A stretch of DNA of 64,000 nucleotides from RH-AL1 sp965198485 (GTDB taxonomy: Bacteria; Pseudomonadota; Alphaproteobacteria; Rhizobiales; Beijerinckiaceae). The position numbers and the translations under genes were made by a program. How positions within the stretch are numbered: the stretch's first letter is position 1; the number at the start of each line of letters is the position of its first letter. Location: positions 868,001-932,000 of the forward strand of contig CBDAPQ010000005.1 in NCBI GenBank assembly GCA_965198485.1, given 5' to 3'. Under the pieces are notes generated by a model. That model was given only the letters and a program-made list of their open reading frames with translations, made no database searches and had not been told where the DNA came from. Shown one piece after another: positions 8,422-17,855 of this stretch.

Positions 8422-8507
8422 GTCGTGCCATCGCCGAGTTCTTCGAGCGCGAGGGTCTCGCCACCACGGGCGAGTTCGTCGAGGTCGAGACTGGCAAGGG
8501 CGACACC
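8422..8507 (+). pseudogene. serine recombinase internal fragment
   Basis: The plus strand encodes RRAIAEFFEREGLATTGEF and VEVETGKGD, equivalent to residues ~27-53 of the two intact recombinases. It abuts a DUF3489 fragment, repeating in miniature the DUF3489-recombinase neighbourhood seen at 5.1-6.4 kb. It is non-functional. Confidence 0.8.
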
Positions 8508-9193
8508 TACAGCCATCGCTCCCGGAAGCGATGATCCGCTTCGTTGAGGATCGGCGGGCCGTGACCGAAACAGGCGGTCTCGAAGCGCAGGCCGGCGAGC
8601 TTCGCCAAGCTGCGACGAGCCTCAGCCACGTCCTCCTGCGCGCCAGCGAGCACCATGCCCTTGCGGTTGATGCAAGCGTCGGCGGCGAACAGGACGCCCG
8701 GCCCTCGCCAATGAAAGGCGACCTGTCCGGCGCAGTGTCCCGGGACGTGGACGGCGACGAGGTCGTCGGCGAACGGCAGGGGACTGCCGTCGTCGAGCAA
8801 GTGATCGACCGGTACGGGGCGGACACGGCTGTTCAGCCTTCTCAACAGGGCGACGACGATCCTGTTGCGCAGCCCCGGCGCGGACCGGAGCGGTCGGCTG
8901 GGACCGCCGCGCTCGATGATTGGCGCATCGATCCGATGCGCGTAGACCCGTGCGCCGGACTTCTCCTGCAAAGCGGCAGCGCCTCCGATGTGGTCGGGAT
9001 GCGCGTGCGTCAGCAGGATATGACGCAGATCCTCGACACGTCTGCCAAGCGCTGCAATGCCCGCCACGATCTTCGCTGTGTCGCGCGAAAAGCCGGTATC
9101 GACGAGCGACAGGCCGCCAGGCAGGTCCAGGAGGTACACGTTGACCAGACCAGAGATGATGTGAAGACCGTCTGGCAGTCTGGTCAGTGTCAT
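8507..9193 (-). CDS. MBL-fold metallo-hydrolase
   Basis: A 228-residue metallo-beta-lactamase-fold hydrolase. The HxHxDH metal site is THAHPDHIGG, with downstream ligands in HVPGHCAGQ and FAADACI and a final GHG motif (FGHGPPI). The length fits the glyoxalase-II/MBL hydrolase class. The substrate cannot be told from sequence; thioester, lactone or glyoxalase-like activity is possible. It is a single gene starting at an ATG. Confidence 0.9.
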   Translation of the reverse strand: MTLTRLPDGLHIISGLVNVYLLDLPGGLSLVDTGFSRDTAKIVAGIAALGRRVEDLRHILLTHAHPDHIGGAAALQEKSGARVYAHRIDAPIIERGGPSRPLRSAPGLRNRIVVALLRRLNSRVRPVPVDHLLDDGSPLPFADDLVAVHVPGHCAGQVAFHWRGPGVLFAADACINRKGMVLAGAQEDVAEARRSLAKLAGLRFETACFGHGPPILNEADHRFRERWL

Positions 9194-9260
9194 GGTGATC
9201 CCTCGATCGTCCGCCGAGCTGACGGATCATGAACGCTTCCGCTGTATTACGCCGAGACCG

Positions 9261-9365
9261 CCCTTGCATCCAGACGATCCGTCCAGCGGCAAATTTGAAG
9301 ATGCCGTGGTGATCCGCAGCTTCGGCGAGGTGCCGATGCTGGACGAACTTCTGAGGACTGACTGA
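9261..9365 (+). pseudogene. remnant of an unidentified gene (C-terminal ~34 codons)
   Basis: The frame HPDDPSSGKFEDAVVIRSFG then EVPMLDELLRTD ends at a TGA and has a coding look, but no start or upstream homology can be followed. It abuts the broken 3' end of the small membrane gene on the other strand, so this point is probably a rearrangement junction. Confidence 0.3.
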
Positions 9366-9371
9366 TGCCCT

Positions 9372-9647
9372 GCGTTGCCACTCTCGCTTTTTCAGGGCCG
9401 ATTTAAAAGCTTCAGTCGACTGACCAAGGTCGCTTTCAAGGCGTTTCAGTTCAGCGCTACTGGCTTTGGCCATCTCGTTTGTCAACCGGGCTGACTCGCG
9501 ACCAAGCTCCTCCTTGTGTTTTGCCAGCGACCGATCTTTGAGCCAATTGAGACCGAACATGGCGAGTGTTGCCACTCCGCCGCCAATGACGCCTGACACG
9601 ATTTCTTTCAACGCGATATAGCCGAGGATCATATCAAGCCAGCTCAC
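9372..9647 (-). pseudogene. small membrane/coiled-coil protein, 3' end lost
   Basis: Starts at GTG 9647 with a strong ribosome binding site (AGGAGG, 6 bases upstream). It encodes one membrane segment (VSGVIGGGVATLAMFGLNWL) followed by a charged coiled coil (HKEELGRESARLTNEMAKAS and AELKRLESDLGQ). After KKREW at about 9378 the frame runs into unrelated DNA and stays open by chance through the MBL gene, so the native 3' end is missing. It resembles small phage or plasmid membrane proteins; function unknown. Confidence 0.5.
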
Positions 9648-9727
9648 CAGCCACCTCCTGCTAATCCTGCATGCACATCTGTTCGAAGGCACCCGGTGCC
9701 TAGTCCCGCCGGGTGCCCCAAGACAGT

Positions 9728-10102
9728 TTACCGAACCTTGAAGCGGCGCGACTTTAACCCGAGCCGCGCGGTCACCAGACGCTGGAAAAGCTTTGCAGAT
9801 CGGCGGTTCGGCCACACGATCCGCACATAGCCCTTCTGGCGTATGCGCTGGTTTCTCGGAGTGTGCTTGCTATTGATACCGTACCAGCCTTGCTGGTCCG
9901 CAAGACTGCGCACAAAAGCGCAAAGCATCGGGTCGAACGCTGGTAGATAAGTCTGAGTGGAGAAGGGCATGTTGTGATCCTTAATTAGCAGCAGGACCGC
10001 TGCCCAAGCTCTTAACAGAACCCGTTTTTGGCCTTCGAACGCCTTTCTCACGTTTTTCAAGGCCTCTTTTAGGGGTTTGCTCGTTACATCGCCAAACATC
10101 AC
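9728..10102 (-). CDS. hypothetical protein, 124 residues, very basic
   Basis: An ATG-started basic protein rich in K/R (KPLKEALKNVRKAFEGQKRV, C-terminal SRRFKVR), GC-poorer than its neighbours and without membrane segments. No family recognised. It may be a phage- or plasmid-derived nucleic-acid-binding protein, judged from charge only. Confidence 0.45.
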   Translation of the reverse strand: MMFGDVTSKPLKEALKNVRKAFEGQKRVLLRAWAAVLLLIKDHNMPFSTQTYLPAFDPMLCAFVRSLADQQGWYGINSKHTPRNQRIRQKGYVRIVWPNRRSAKLFQRLVTARLGLKSRRFKVR

Positions 10103-10221
10103 CTTCAGAGGTCAGAGCGCCGACTCCGCTGCGATGGCGGGACGCTAAGGCCGTTATCTCCCAACCGGTGCTTCGAGGTCAGCCGCGGCTTACCCACGCT
10201 GCGTCTGGCTCCGCCCGCCTG

Positions 10222-10361
10222 CGCGACTCCTCGAAGTCTGGTCCGGCGAGATTGCCTTCGATCGGCATGTCGCAAGCGACCACGCGAGATCGGCGCGAGC
10301 CAAGCTTCAGCCGCTACTCGCATCACCGTTCGACGAGCGGACGTTCAAGCTCGTCGAGTGA
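10222..10361 (+). pseudogene. antibiotic-biosynthesis-monooxygenase-like C-terminal fragment
   Basis: The frame RLLEVWSGEIAFDRHVAS through LLASPFDERTFKLVE to the TGA at 10361 resembles the C-terminal half of the small ABM/quinol-monooxygenase family. No start is present and upstream codons have no homology. It is convergent with the saccharopine-dehydrogenase-like gene, 7 bp away. Confidence 0.4.
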
Positions 10362-10368
10362 TCGCAGA

Positions 10369-11330
10369 TCAGCGATCCGTCCGACGTACGCCGTCGAAGC
10401 TCGTGATCAAGTCAGCGCCGAGGACCGCCGAAGGCGTCTGAAAGCCGACGGTCATTTCACCGTCGGCGATGCGCCGCACGATCTCGACCGCGATCCTGGC
10501 GGTCAGAGCATAGGGCTCCGGCGTGACAAGCCTGCTCTCGACCATCGTGCCAGCCGCGTTCCATGCTTGAGCGACAACGACGGCACGTCCTCGCGCTCGA
10601 TACTCAGCCGTCGGCCCTGGTGGCAGTCGCTTGTCGATCTGCGCCTTCAGGAAACGCTGCGCCATGCTGGTGCCGAGCGCGCTCTTGAAGAAGGCCGGCA
10701 TAGCCGCGGCGCTTCGCATATTGCGGTCCGCCTCGAAGAACACCTCGATGTTCGGGATGCCCGTGGAGTGCCAGGCCGTGGATACGTCGCCCCAGCTAAC
10801 GCCCACGGTCGGACGAAGGCCGGCACCGAAGTCTACCTTGCCCGTGGGCGTGCCTTTCGTCAGCACGATGCGGCCGTTCGAACGCACGCGCGTGCCCTGT
10901 GCGATTGCTTCGACCATCGTCTTCGCCGTGCCTCGGCTGGCTTTTGTGAGCCCGCCTATGGAGAGCCGGAGCCGGGCAGCGTTCGGCAGCCTCGCGACGA
11001 CGTGCGCGGCGAGGCAATCGCTGGGCACGACATCGAAGCCGACGCCGGGCATCAGCATGACGCCAACGGCCTTGGCGCGCGCGTCACGAGCGGCGAGGTC
11101 TTCGAAGACATCGATTTCGCCAGTTATGTCGCAGTAGTGTACGCCCGCCGCGATGCATGCCTCCGCCATAGGCGCCGAGGTGGCTGAGAACGGCCCGGCT
11201 GCGTGCAGAACGGCAGTCATCCCGTTCAGCCCTTCCACCAGGGCCTTGCGGCTCTCGAGCCCGAAAACGCGGTGGCGGAGGCGCAAGCGGTCGGCTAGCG
11301 CGCTGGCCGCCTCCGCGCGGCGTCGCTTCG
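10369..11330 (-). pseudogene. saccharopine-dehydrogenase-like oxidoreductase, C-terminal portion (N-terminus missing)
   Basis: Encodes ~315 residues from RAEAASALADRLRLRHRVFG to the native C-terminus (GADLITSFDGVRRTDR). It includes LHAAGPFSATSAPMAEAC and GVHYCDITGEIDVFED, typical of the saccharopine dehydrogenase/trans-acting enoyl reductase family. The Rossmann GxxGxxG N-terminus is absent: in-frame codons before 11330 are unrelated. The missing N-terminus, with GATGYTG, sits at 49981 in opposite orientation, and the two copies share ~230 bp almost identically (here about 11095-11330). The gene was therefore split by rearrangement. Confidence 0.85.
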
Positions 11331-11449
11331 CGATCGTCAACCTTCTCGACCACACCTACGAAATCCGTGACGGGTCCGGCATAGGCGTGTTCTCGCCCCA
11401 GTACGGGCAGAGGCGCGGGTTCTTTGCCAGCCTCAGCCAGAGATTCTGA

Positions 11450-12272
11450 TTGGCCGACGAAACGGCCGACGTCCGCGACCGTCGGGATTTCCTCACCGAG
11501 CCGTCATCGACGCTCCGCAACGTCGTCCGCTACGGTCTGTCCATCGCCGTCGTCGTGGCGTGCGGCGCGGGGTTGATCGTCGTAACCAGCCGTTCGCCGC
11601 CGGAAGATGAAACGGCGGCGGAAACGGAAAGCGCCGTGATGATCGATCTTCCGCCGGCGGAGGCATCCTCCCGACCGGCAAGCGATCCGGCGGACGGACC
11701 CGAGCAGCAGGCGGCGCCGGCCACGCCCGCCCAGCAGACACCAAGACCGGTCGAGCCAATCAAGCCGATCAAGGATCCGACGCCGCAGGCGAAAGCCGAA
11801 AAGTCGGTGGAAGAGCCGCCACCGCTCGTCCAGCTAAACCCGCCGGCAGTACTCGAGCGCGAACAGCAGCAGCCGACGCCGCCGAAGCCGGTTGCCGCTC
11901 CTGCCACGCAGGCGCAGGACGAGCGCGCGCCCGCTGGCTCGCAGACGCCGACGAAGACCGATGCCGACGAGGGCGACGAAGGCCGCGCCTCCCCCTCGGC
12001 TCACGTTATGGCAGAGATCGCTGATGAAACGGCTCGAGACGGCGAAACGCCAGCTTGGCCACAAGCCGCTTGCAAGCGGCACAGTGAAGGTCGCCTTCGA
12101 GATCGATGTCAAGGGCGGACTCGCTTTCGAGCGCGTCGCGCAGAGCTCCGGATCCGCTTCGCTCGACCAAGCGGCGCTGCTCCTGGTGCGGCGAGCGGCG
12201 CCGTTCCCGGCACCTCCTAGCCATGCGGCCAGCCGCGACACTTCCTTCGTCGTGCCGGTACGCTTCAGGTAG
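11450..12272 (+). pseudogene. TonB-like energy transducer with a frameshift
   Basis: Starts at a TTG (11450). A membrane anchor (VVRYGLSIAVVVACGAGLIV) is followed by a long Pro/Glu-rich periplasmic linker. Around 12000-12015 the frame changes: the first frame loses sense after SPSAHV and the third frame continues with LWQRSLMKRLETAKRQLG, GTVKVAFEIDVKGGLAFERV and FVVPVRF, a TonB C-terminal domain. A one-base change separates them, so this is either a pseudogene or a sequencing error. It stands alone, unlike the intact tonB at 29859. TonB couples the proton gradient to outer-membrane receptors. Confidence 0.75.
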
Positions 12273-12650
12273 CGCCGGATGGTCGGCTAAACGGCGCGTT
12301 CAAGCCGATGAACCGATGGACCGTTCCCCCAACAGAGCGGAGGCACCGGCGCCGGCGCTACTCGCCAAGCTCGGCCTCGCCGCCAGCCCCACTCACCGTC
12401 TGATACGATCTGCAGGCCGGACGGCTTGTACGCGTGCTCTCCGAATGGACCCACTCCCGATCGCGCTCAATCGCTCAATCTGATGACGCTCAAGAAGCTG
12501 CGACAGCCACGCTTGACGGCGGCATTTAAAACTTGGAAACAGGCACCAACCGACTGACCGTGGCCTGTTGGCTGGCGATATCCGATGCAAGCATCCCTAC
12601 GGATGTCCGCTATCCGATGTGATCAGAGTTAGCGTAACGGCTGGAGTTGG
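12273..12650. other. gene-poor spacer before IS1182
   Basis: I find no gene, repeat or RNA here. Short open frames on both strands have no conserved features. Confidence 0.4.
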
Positions 12651-14171
12651 CGGATTTCGTTGAAAAAGGCTGCCGTGGGCTGCGCGGTCGACCGCGGCCA
12701 GCGTGAGCTTCTTCCCCCCTCAAGCCGTTGCTGGCAGCGTCGGCGGGATGAGCTTGGCGAGCTTGCGGAGGTTCTGGGCGGTGGCGGCGAGGAGGAACTC
12801 GTCGCGGGCACCGCAGGGACCGCGTAGGCGCAGCCGATCGAGCTTCAGGATGCGTTTGAGGTGGGCAAACAGCATCTCGACCTTCTTCCGCTGCCGCCGC
12901 GAGGTGAGATAGGCGTCGGTTTTGGCGATGTCTCGGGCGAAGTCCCGCGCGCCTTCGTAGATCGAGCGGGTCACCTTCCGCGCCGGCGTGCCGGGGCAGC
13001 AGCGAGGCTTGAGGGTGCAGGTGTCGCAGTCGGCCTTGCTGGCCCGGTACCGATAGGTGTCGTCCGGCGGAACGTCGGGGTGGTCGACGCGCAGGGCCCG
13101 TCGATGCTGCTTCAGCTCCTTGCCAGCTGGGCAGTGGTAAAGGTCGGCGGCGTGGTCGTAGGTGAAGTCTGCGCGCGAGAAGGTCCCGTCCTCCCGGGCG
13201 GATTTGTCGATGACGGGGATGTGCGGCTCGATCCCGCGCTCATGGACCAGCCAGTTCAGCGTTTCGGCCGATCCGTAGGCGCTGTCGGCGGCAAGCCGTT
13301 CGGGCCAAAGGCCGAGGCGGTCGTGCGCCCGCTCGATCATGGTGCAGGCGGCGGTCACCTCCGCCGGGCGCACGGCGGTGGACGCCTCCACATCGACAAT
13401 GACGGCGTGGTCGAGGTCGATCAGGTAGTTCGTGGCATAGGCGAAGAAGGCCAGCCCCTTGTTGGCGCCGGTCCACCGCGACGCCGGGTCTGCCGGCGAG
13501 ATAAACTTGGGCGTGACCTGCGTTGCTGCGCCGAAGGCGGCGTCGTCCAGCACCGCAAGATACTCATCGACGGCCCGGCCCACCGCCTTGGCCGGCAGGC
13601 CCTCGTTGCCCGGCACGCAGCGCTGACGGTTGGCGTCAGCCCTGATCAGACTGGCATCCACGGCAAAGCCTTCGCCGCCGACCAGGCCTTCGGCGATGCA
13701 GCGGCGGACCACCGTCTCGAACAGCTCGCGCAACAGATCGCAGTCGCGGAAGCGGCCATGCCGGTTCTTCGAGAAGGTCGAGTGGTCAGGCACGTCACCG
13801 TCGAGGCCGAGACGGCAGAACCACCGATACGCCAGATTGAGGTGCACCTCCTCGCAGAGCCGCCGCTCCGAGCGAATGCCGCAGCAGTAGCCGATGAGCA
13901 GCATGCGTATCAGCAGTTCCGGGTCGATCGAGGGTCGCCCGATCGGGCTGTAGAACGGCGCCACATGAGCCCGCATGCCCTCCAGGTTCACGAATCGATC
14001 AATCGCCCGCAGCAGATGGTCGGCGGGAACATGCCGCTCCAGCGAGAACTCGTAGAACAGCGCCGCCTGATCGACCTGCCGCTCGCCCATCATCGCCGCT
14101 TCTCCCGTCGCCGGGGTGAAGTGAATCAGGATCGTGTCACGGCCTCAACCAGCCTTTTTCAACAAAATCGG
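12651..14171. mobile_element. IS1182-family insertion sequence
   Basis: The element is bounded by 22-bp imperfect terminal inverted repeats: CGGATTTCGTTGAAAAAGGC at 12651 and its complement (CCGATTTTGTTGAAAAAGGC on the minus strand) ending at 14171, with two mismatches. It encloses one intact transposase. No clear target duplication was found. It is probably still intact and recently inserted. Confidence 0.85.
12720..14093 (-). CDS. IS1182 family transposase
   Basis: A full-length DDE transposase of 457 residues. The N-terminal domain contains FSLERHVPADHLLRAIDRFV and RPSIDPELLIRMLLIGYCCG; the acidic catalytic core includes FAVDASLI and LAADSAYGSAETL; a CxxC...RCC cluster (DCDTCTLKPRCC) is followed by the C-terminal RRQRKKVEMLFAHLKRIL with the last catalytic Glu. 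The frame is uninterrupted, so activity is plausible. Confidence 0.95.
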   Translation of the reverse strand: MMGERQVDQAALFYEFSLERHVPADHLLRAIDRFVNLEGMRAHVAPFYSPIGRPSIDPELLIRMLLIGYCCGIRSERRLCEEVHLNLAYRWFCRLGLDGDVPDHSTFSKNRHGRFRDCDLLRELFETVVRRCIAEGLVGGEGFAVDASLIRADANRQRCVPGNEGLPAKAVGRAVDEYLAVLDDAAFGAATQVTPKFISPADPASRWTGANKGLAFFAYATNYLIDLDHAVIVDVEASTAVRPAEVTAACTMIERAHDRLGLWPERLAADSAYGSAETLNWLVHERGIEPHIPVIDKSAREDGTFSRADFTYDHAADLYHCPAGKELKQHRRALRVDHPDVPPDDTYRYRASKADCDTCTLKPRCCPGTPARKVTRSIYEGARDFARDIAKTDAYLTSRRQRKKVEMLFAHLKRILKLDRLRLRGPCGARDEFLLAATAQNLRKLAKLIPPTLPATA

Positions 14172-14489
14172 CGCAGTGCTGACGGGCTGCTCTACGGCGT
14201 CATCTGGCCGAAACCGATTAGTCTGATTTGGAGCGATCGACCGACAGAAGCTGCGTTCACGTTTTTCCTTGCCAATCGGCAAAACCAAGGTGGTTTTCAG
14301 CCTTTGGTTCCGCGGTGGCTTACCGCGCTCTCCGCCAAGCCTTCACGAGAGAGCGTCCGAGCTTCTGTACGTCGCAGTTCTAAAATCGTGTCCGCAACCA
14401 ATGTTGGGTGGGCACGAATACGTATTTTCCGACGCTTGCTGGTGGTAAAAATCCACTCCAACCTCAATGATCATGGATTGGAAGACAAG

Positions 14490-14777
14490 ATGCACACCGA
14501 GCACGCTCAAGTCGCCGCTCGTCACACCCTCTGCCTATTGAAATGGGTAGCTCCTCGCAATCCGATCCACACTGAGGAGCTGCGCGCTTATTTTGACAGT
14601 ATATATGACGATGGCTTCTCATCAATCCGGCGACCAAAATCGACCAGTAGCCATATGCAGCAGAAGGAGATTATCTTTGAAGATGTGAGGTTAGCATTTA
14701 ATCATTTCGTTGGACTAAATCCTAGTCTGGACGATGTAAAAAAATTTTTAACGGCTGGAAGCGAAATGACTGTCTAG
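14490..14777 (+). CDS. hypothetical protein, 95 residues, low-GC
   Basis: An ATG at 14490 opens a frame with a coding look (TEELRAYFDSIYDDGFSSIR and EDVRLAFNHFVGLNPSLDDV). The base composition is clearly more AT-rich than the surroundings, so it is probably imported. No family recognised. It lies 0.3 kb beyond the IS1182 end; the stretch 14172-14489 holds nothing I can support. Confidence 0.45.
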   Translation: MHTEHAQVAARHTLCLLKWVAPRNPIHTEELRAYFDSIYDDGFSSIRRPKSTSSHMQQKEIIFEDVRLAFNHFVGLNPSLDDVKKFLTAGSEMTV

Positions 14778-14806
14778 GTAGTGCAGCAAAGCCAATACAT
14801 TTGAGG

Positions 14807-14831
14807 AAAATAAAATTGTAAAGTTTATTTT
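14807..14831. terminator. all-A/T inverted repeat between convergent genes
   Basis: AAAATAAA, 9 bases, then TTTATTTT, between the 3' ends of the 14490-14777 gene and the DUF6894 gene. The position suits a bidirectional terminator, but the stem has no G-C pairs, so the assignment is weak. Confidence 0.3.
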
Positions 14832-15008
14832 ATAATAGCTGATCGCGACTTTTGGTTGCCCGGCAAATTTGGATAGTAGCAGCTTTGACTGTGAGATAGC
14901 CGACTCTGATCGGGTTGCCCGGATGCGAGCTTCTTGGATCGCGCACCGGGTTGCGGCGATCCTTTTGGTCGTCTCAACTATTCGCTCATCGTGGCTAACA
15001 TAAATCAT

Positions 15009-15230
15009 TTACAGCTCCGCCGTGAAGTTCATTTTACACACAGTGGTACCTATTTCGTCCTTAACTTCCATCGTCCAAATAGCACCCCGCCAGAAATCAT
15101 GATGATCTCGGATCATCGCGCCGGAGGCTTTTACTGCTTCAGCGCGAACGGCTTCGAGATCGGGCAGTTCGGTGCCCTCATCGTCCGGAAAAGCCTTGCC
15201 ATCGAAGACGTGAAAAAAGTAGCGCGGCAC
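15009..15230 (-). CDS. DUF6894 family protein
   Basis: A 73-residue protein beginning PRYFFHVFDGKAFPDDEGTE and continuing LPDLEAVRAEAVKASG, the signature of the DUF6894 family, which is abundant in Methylobacterium and related rhizobia. Its function is unknown. Monocistronic; the 470 bp upstream (15231-15701) contain no gene I can support. Confidence 0.9.
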   Translation of the reverse strand: MPRYFFHVFDGKAFPDDEGTELPDLEAVRAEAVKASGAMIRDHHDFWRGAIWTMEVKDEIGTTVCKMNFTAEL

Positions 15231-15701
15231 AAACGGCCCCCATTACGGATTTAAGAGCACAAGCTGTCTCTCAGCCGCCATCGTAGTGACGATGATCGCA
15301 ATTAGCATCATCTTGTCGCAGCGCACTCACCTTTGCTATGTTTGATCCGTCTGACGAAGCTTCGTAGTTGCCTTATTAAGAGCGCGCCCACTCGGCCGGC
15401 CAGCAATCGAACGTCACCGCGCCGGCTGACGCCTTCTGAGCGCTACCGCCTACTAAATGTTGCGGAACGTCGCCTCGGCGACCAAGAAGTTCGGACGCGA
15501 AGCAGCACGCGTTCGGACCGGCGTGGCGAGGACGATACACCGCCTTCGCGCTACGCCGACCCTCCTCTTGATAGCTTGGCGTGATGCAGCTGTTGGCACA
15601 GTCACCTCCTAGACTAGTTTAGGGTGCCATAGCGGCCATACCGGCGGTCGCACCGGCGTCGTCTCTCAACGCCGCCGATATTTTCAGCCGCCTGCGCCGC
15701 T

Positions 15702-16577
15702 TCAATCCACGACTGCCCCCTTGAAGAAGGCGATCAGGCCATTGGGCGCCGAGGCATTGAGACACAGGTCCATAATAGCGTGTGAATCCGCAGCGGATGA
15801 TGTGCTGCGGGTAAACATCGGCGCCTCGTAGCGGGCCAGCGCCGCCTCTACGTCGTCGGGGCTTTCTGTAATGGCGTTAGCCAACTCAGCTCCGTCGAGC
15901 ATCGCAAGGTTCGCGCCTTCGCCCATCGGGGGCATAAGGTGGGCAGCGTCGCCAAGCAACGTCACGCCCGGCACTCGATCCCACCGAATGCCGGTGGGCA
16001 AAGTGTAGACCTTGCGCGCGACCGGATGCGTATCGCTTTCGGTGATGAGCGATATCAAGGCCGGGTGCCACCCCTCGAACTCAGCAGCGACGCGCGACAT
16101 CGCAACGGTGGCGTCGTCGAAGTCGATCGCATCTATCCAGGCCTCAGACCGGACGAGTTCAACATAGGTGTGCAGCACGTTGCCTGCTTCCCGATGAGTG
16201 ACAATGCCTTTGCCGGGCGTCAGCGCAAACATCGCGCCGGTGCCCACAATTCCGGCGGCGGCATGGCAGGCATCGCGTTTGCATTTGGGCTCTCGGACCG
16301 ACGCTTTGAGCTCAACGGCGGTGCTCTTATAGGTCGGCTTGCGTTCGGACGAGCCGGGCTGGACGCCTAAGAGGCCGATCACGCCGAGACCAACATTCAC
16401 GCTCTGCGCTACATCCGGCGGGCCACCAATGCGGTGAAATAGAAGTGCAGGACTACCGGAACGAAGTCCGAGTTGTCGCTGCTGTTCAAGGCGGCGTCGG
16501 AGACCATGCTCACCATTGCAGCCAAGGCAGCAACGAGTCGATCGACGCCATATATGCTCCATGCCAAAGCGGTTCAT
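15702..16577 (-). pseudogene. FAD-dependent monooxygenase, C-terminal part only
   Basis: The last ~200 codons match the TetX/PHBH-like monooxygenase family: the second FAD-binding motif is GVTLLGDAAHLMPPMGEG followed by ANLAMLDGAELA, and the C-terminus is ALARYEAPMFTRS. The first ~80 codons of the open frame (RSTRCCLGCNGEHGL etc.) do not resemble the family, and the N-terminal Rossmann motif is missing. It is a 5'-truncated gene. Confidence 0.72.
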
Positions 16578-16619
16578 CGAACCTCTGAGGTCATTCTCGG
16601 GGTAGGCTGCCGCTAACCG

Positions 16620-17459
16620 TCAGATCGCATCCCTATAAGTTAGCGAGTTTGCCGCGGCCGGACGGCTGCTGCTGGTCGAGATCGCGGAAGGGGCGGCCCG
16701 AACCGTCTGTTTACCCGGGCCTGGGCTATAGGCGAGCTCCTCCACGATCTGGCCATCCCCGAGGTGCGTCTCGATAATACGGTCCATGCCGGCTTCTGTG
16801 ACGCCTCCGTAGAATACGCCGTCGGGATAAACCTGCACGACTGGCGCGAGCCCGCAGGGGCCAAGGCAGGAGGTCTTCGCGCTTCGCATGCCCTTTCCGC
16901 GATCTGCGAGTTTCAGGTCGCCCTGACGCTGGCGCAGGTGGCTCCAAATCGCGCTCGCGCCGGCCTGAGTGCACGGCGCGCCGTTGCAGACGAGAACGCG
17001 GTACAGGCGGTCGCTGACGATAGAGCCGTCGCCAGTCGCTTTGAGGCTCTTTTGCAGAGGCGATGCGGTGAACGCAGACTCCAGCATCGGGTCCAGAAGG
17101 GAGCCGACGTGCTCCGACAGAGAAAGGCCGCGACTGATACGTACTGTCGGCCACTCGCGACTTGTCTCACTTTGCCAGCGCTGCACCATGCGTGTGATCC
17201 AAGCAGTCAAGCTCGGTTCAAGCGGTACCATGCATGGGAGGATGAGGATGTCGCGAGAACCGCTCGCAACAAGATCCTGAAGGACCTCCCTAAAGGTGGG
17301 TGAGCCTTGCTCGGTGAAGGCGAACACCGCGTTGGAGACACACCTCGAACCCGCAAGGTAGGCGGCCAAGCGGGTCATCTCCTCGATCGGCGCGGCGGAG
17401 ATGCCGGAACGTGCCAGCAGCAGAACAGCGGGTTTGGCGTCCGAACCTGTATGATCCAT
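16620..17459 (-). CDS. CbiX-like chelatase fused to a 2Fe-2S thioredoxin-fold ferredoxin
   Basis: A 279-residue two-domain protein. Residues ~1-130 resemble CbiX/sirohydrochlorin cobaltochelatase (AVLLLARSGISAAPIEEMTR, ILILPCMVPLEPSLTAWI). Residues ~155-250 form a NuoE/HoxE-like [2Fe-2S] domain: VLVCNGAPCTQAG gives the first two Cys and TSCLGPCGLAPVVQVYP the other two, followed by VFYGGVTEAGMDRIIETHL. Such fusions occur beside cobalamin genes, but no other cob gene is here. An RcnR-like Ni/Co repressor lies 1.6 kb away. Cobalt insertion or metal handling is inferred. Confidence 0.82.
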   Translation of the reverse strand: MDHTGSDAKPAVLLLARSGISAAPIEEMTRLAAYLAGSRCVSNAVFAFTEQGSPTFREVLQDLVASGSRDILILPCMVPLEPSLTAWITRMVQRWQSETSREWPTVRISRGLSLSEHVGSLLDPMLESAFTASPLQKSLKATGDGSIVSDRLYRVLVCNGAPCTQAGASAIWSHLRQRQGDLKLADRGKGMRSAKTSCLGPCGLAPVVQVYPDGVFYGGVTEAGMDRIIETHLGDGQIVEELAYSPGPGKQTVRAAPSAISTSSSRPAAANSLTYRDAI

Positions 17460-17624
17460 CTCTCATCCCAAGCCTTGCATGTGATCACGTCAATCGACGT
17501 ATCTGACCTACATGCACGTGTCAGTCGACTTCGACTTGTACGCGTTTTGAACCGTCGTGACGGCGTGTCGCGAATTGAGGTGGTCCGTCACTCGATAAAC
17601 CCATCTCCAGGGCAACAATGCTCA

Positions 17625-17855
17625 TAGCGAGCGGACTTTGCGCAAGTCGTCGGTGTGGCATTTGCTAGCCGCTATCTAAGCGGCGCTGGAGCGGCGACCA
17701 ACACTGCGGCAGTTAGAGAGCCGGATTGTCTCACACCATCCAAGAGAAGCAAAAGCTCTTTAGCCCGGGTGCGTCGCATCCGCGGCCAAGTCGAGGCTAC
17801 CGAACGAGCTTTGGAAAGCGATTTGGCTTTGACAAAGTCATGCATCTCATCGCCG
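17625..17855 (+). pseudogene. decayed duplicate of the RcnR-like gene and its upstream region
   Basis: This stretch repeats 18995-19230 directly: the upstream part shares CGCAAGTCGT and GTGTGGCATTTGCTAG, and the coding start SHTIQEKQKL is shared. A one-base insertion after the tenth codon shifts the frame. Homology ends after the CATCTCATCGCCG stretch, where a DUF3489 fragment on the other strand begins. Confidence 0.8.

Noticed and set aside
12659..14163. Target-site duplication for the IS1182
   Set aside because: Bases flanking the inverted repeats do not match convincingly.
12861..14777. 638-codon open frame on the plus strand opposite the IS1182 transposase
   Set aside because: It is antisense to a clear transposase; long antisense frames are common in high-GC DNA. 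Only its last ~95 codons, beyond the IS, look coding and are listed separately.
17460..17624. Possible cobalamin riboswitch upstream of the CbiX-ferredoxin gene
   Set aside because: No B12-box-like conserved core could be found; the short dyads present are not diagnostic.
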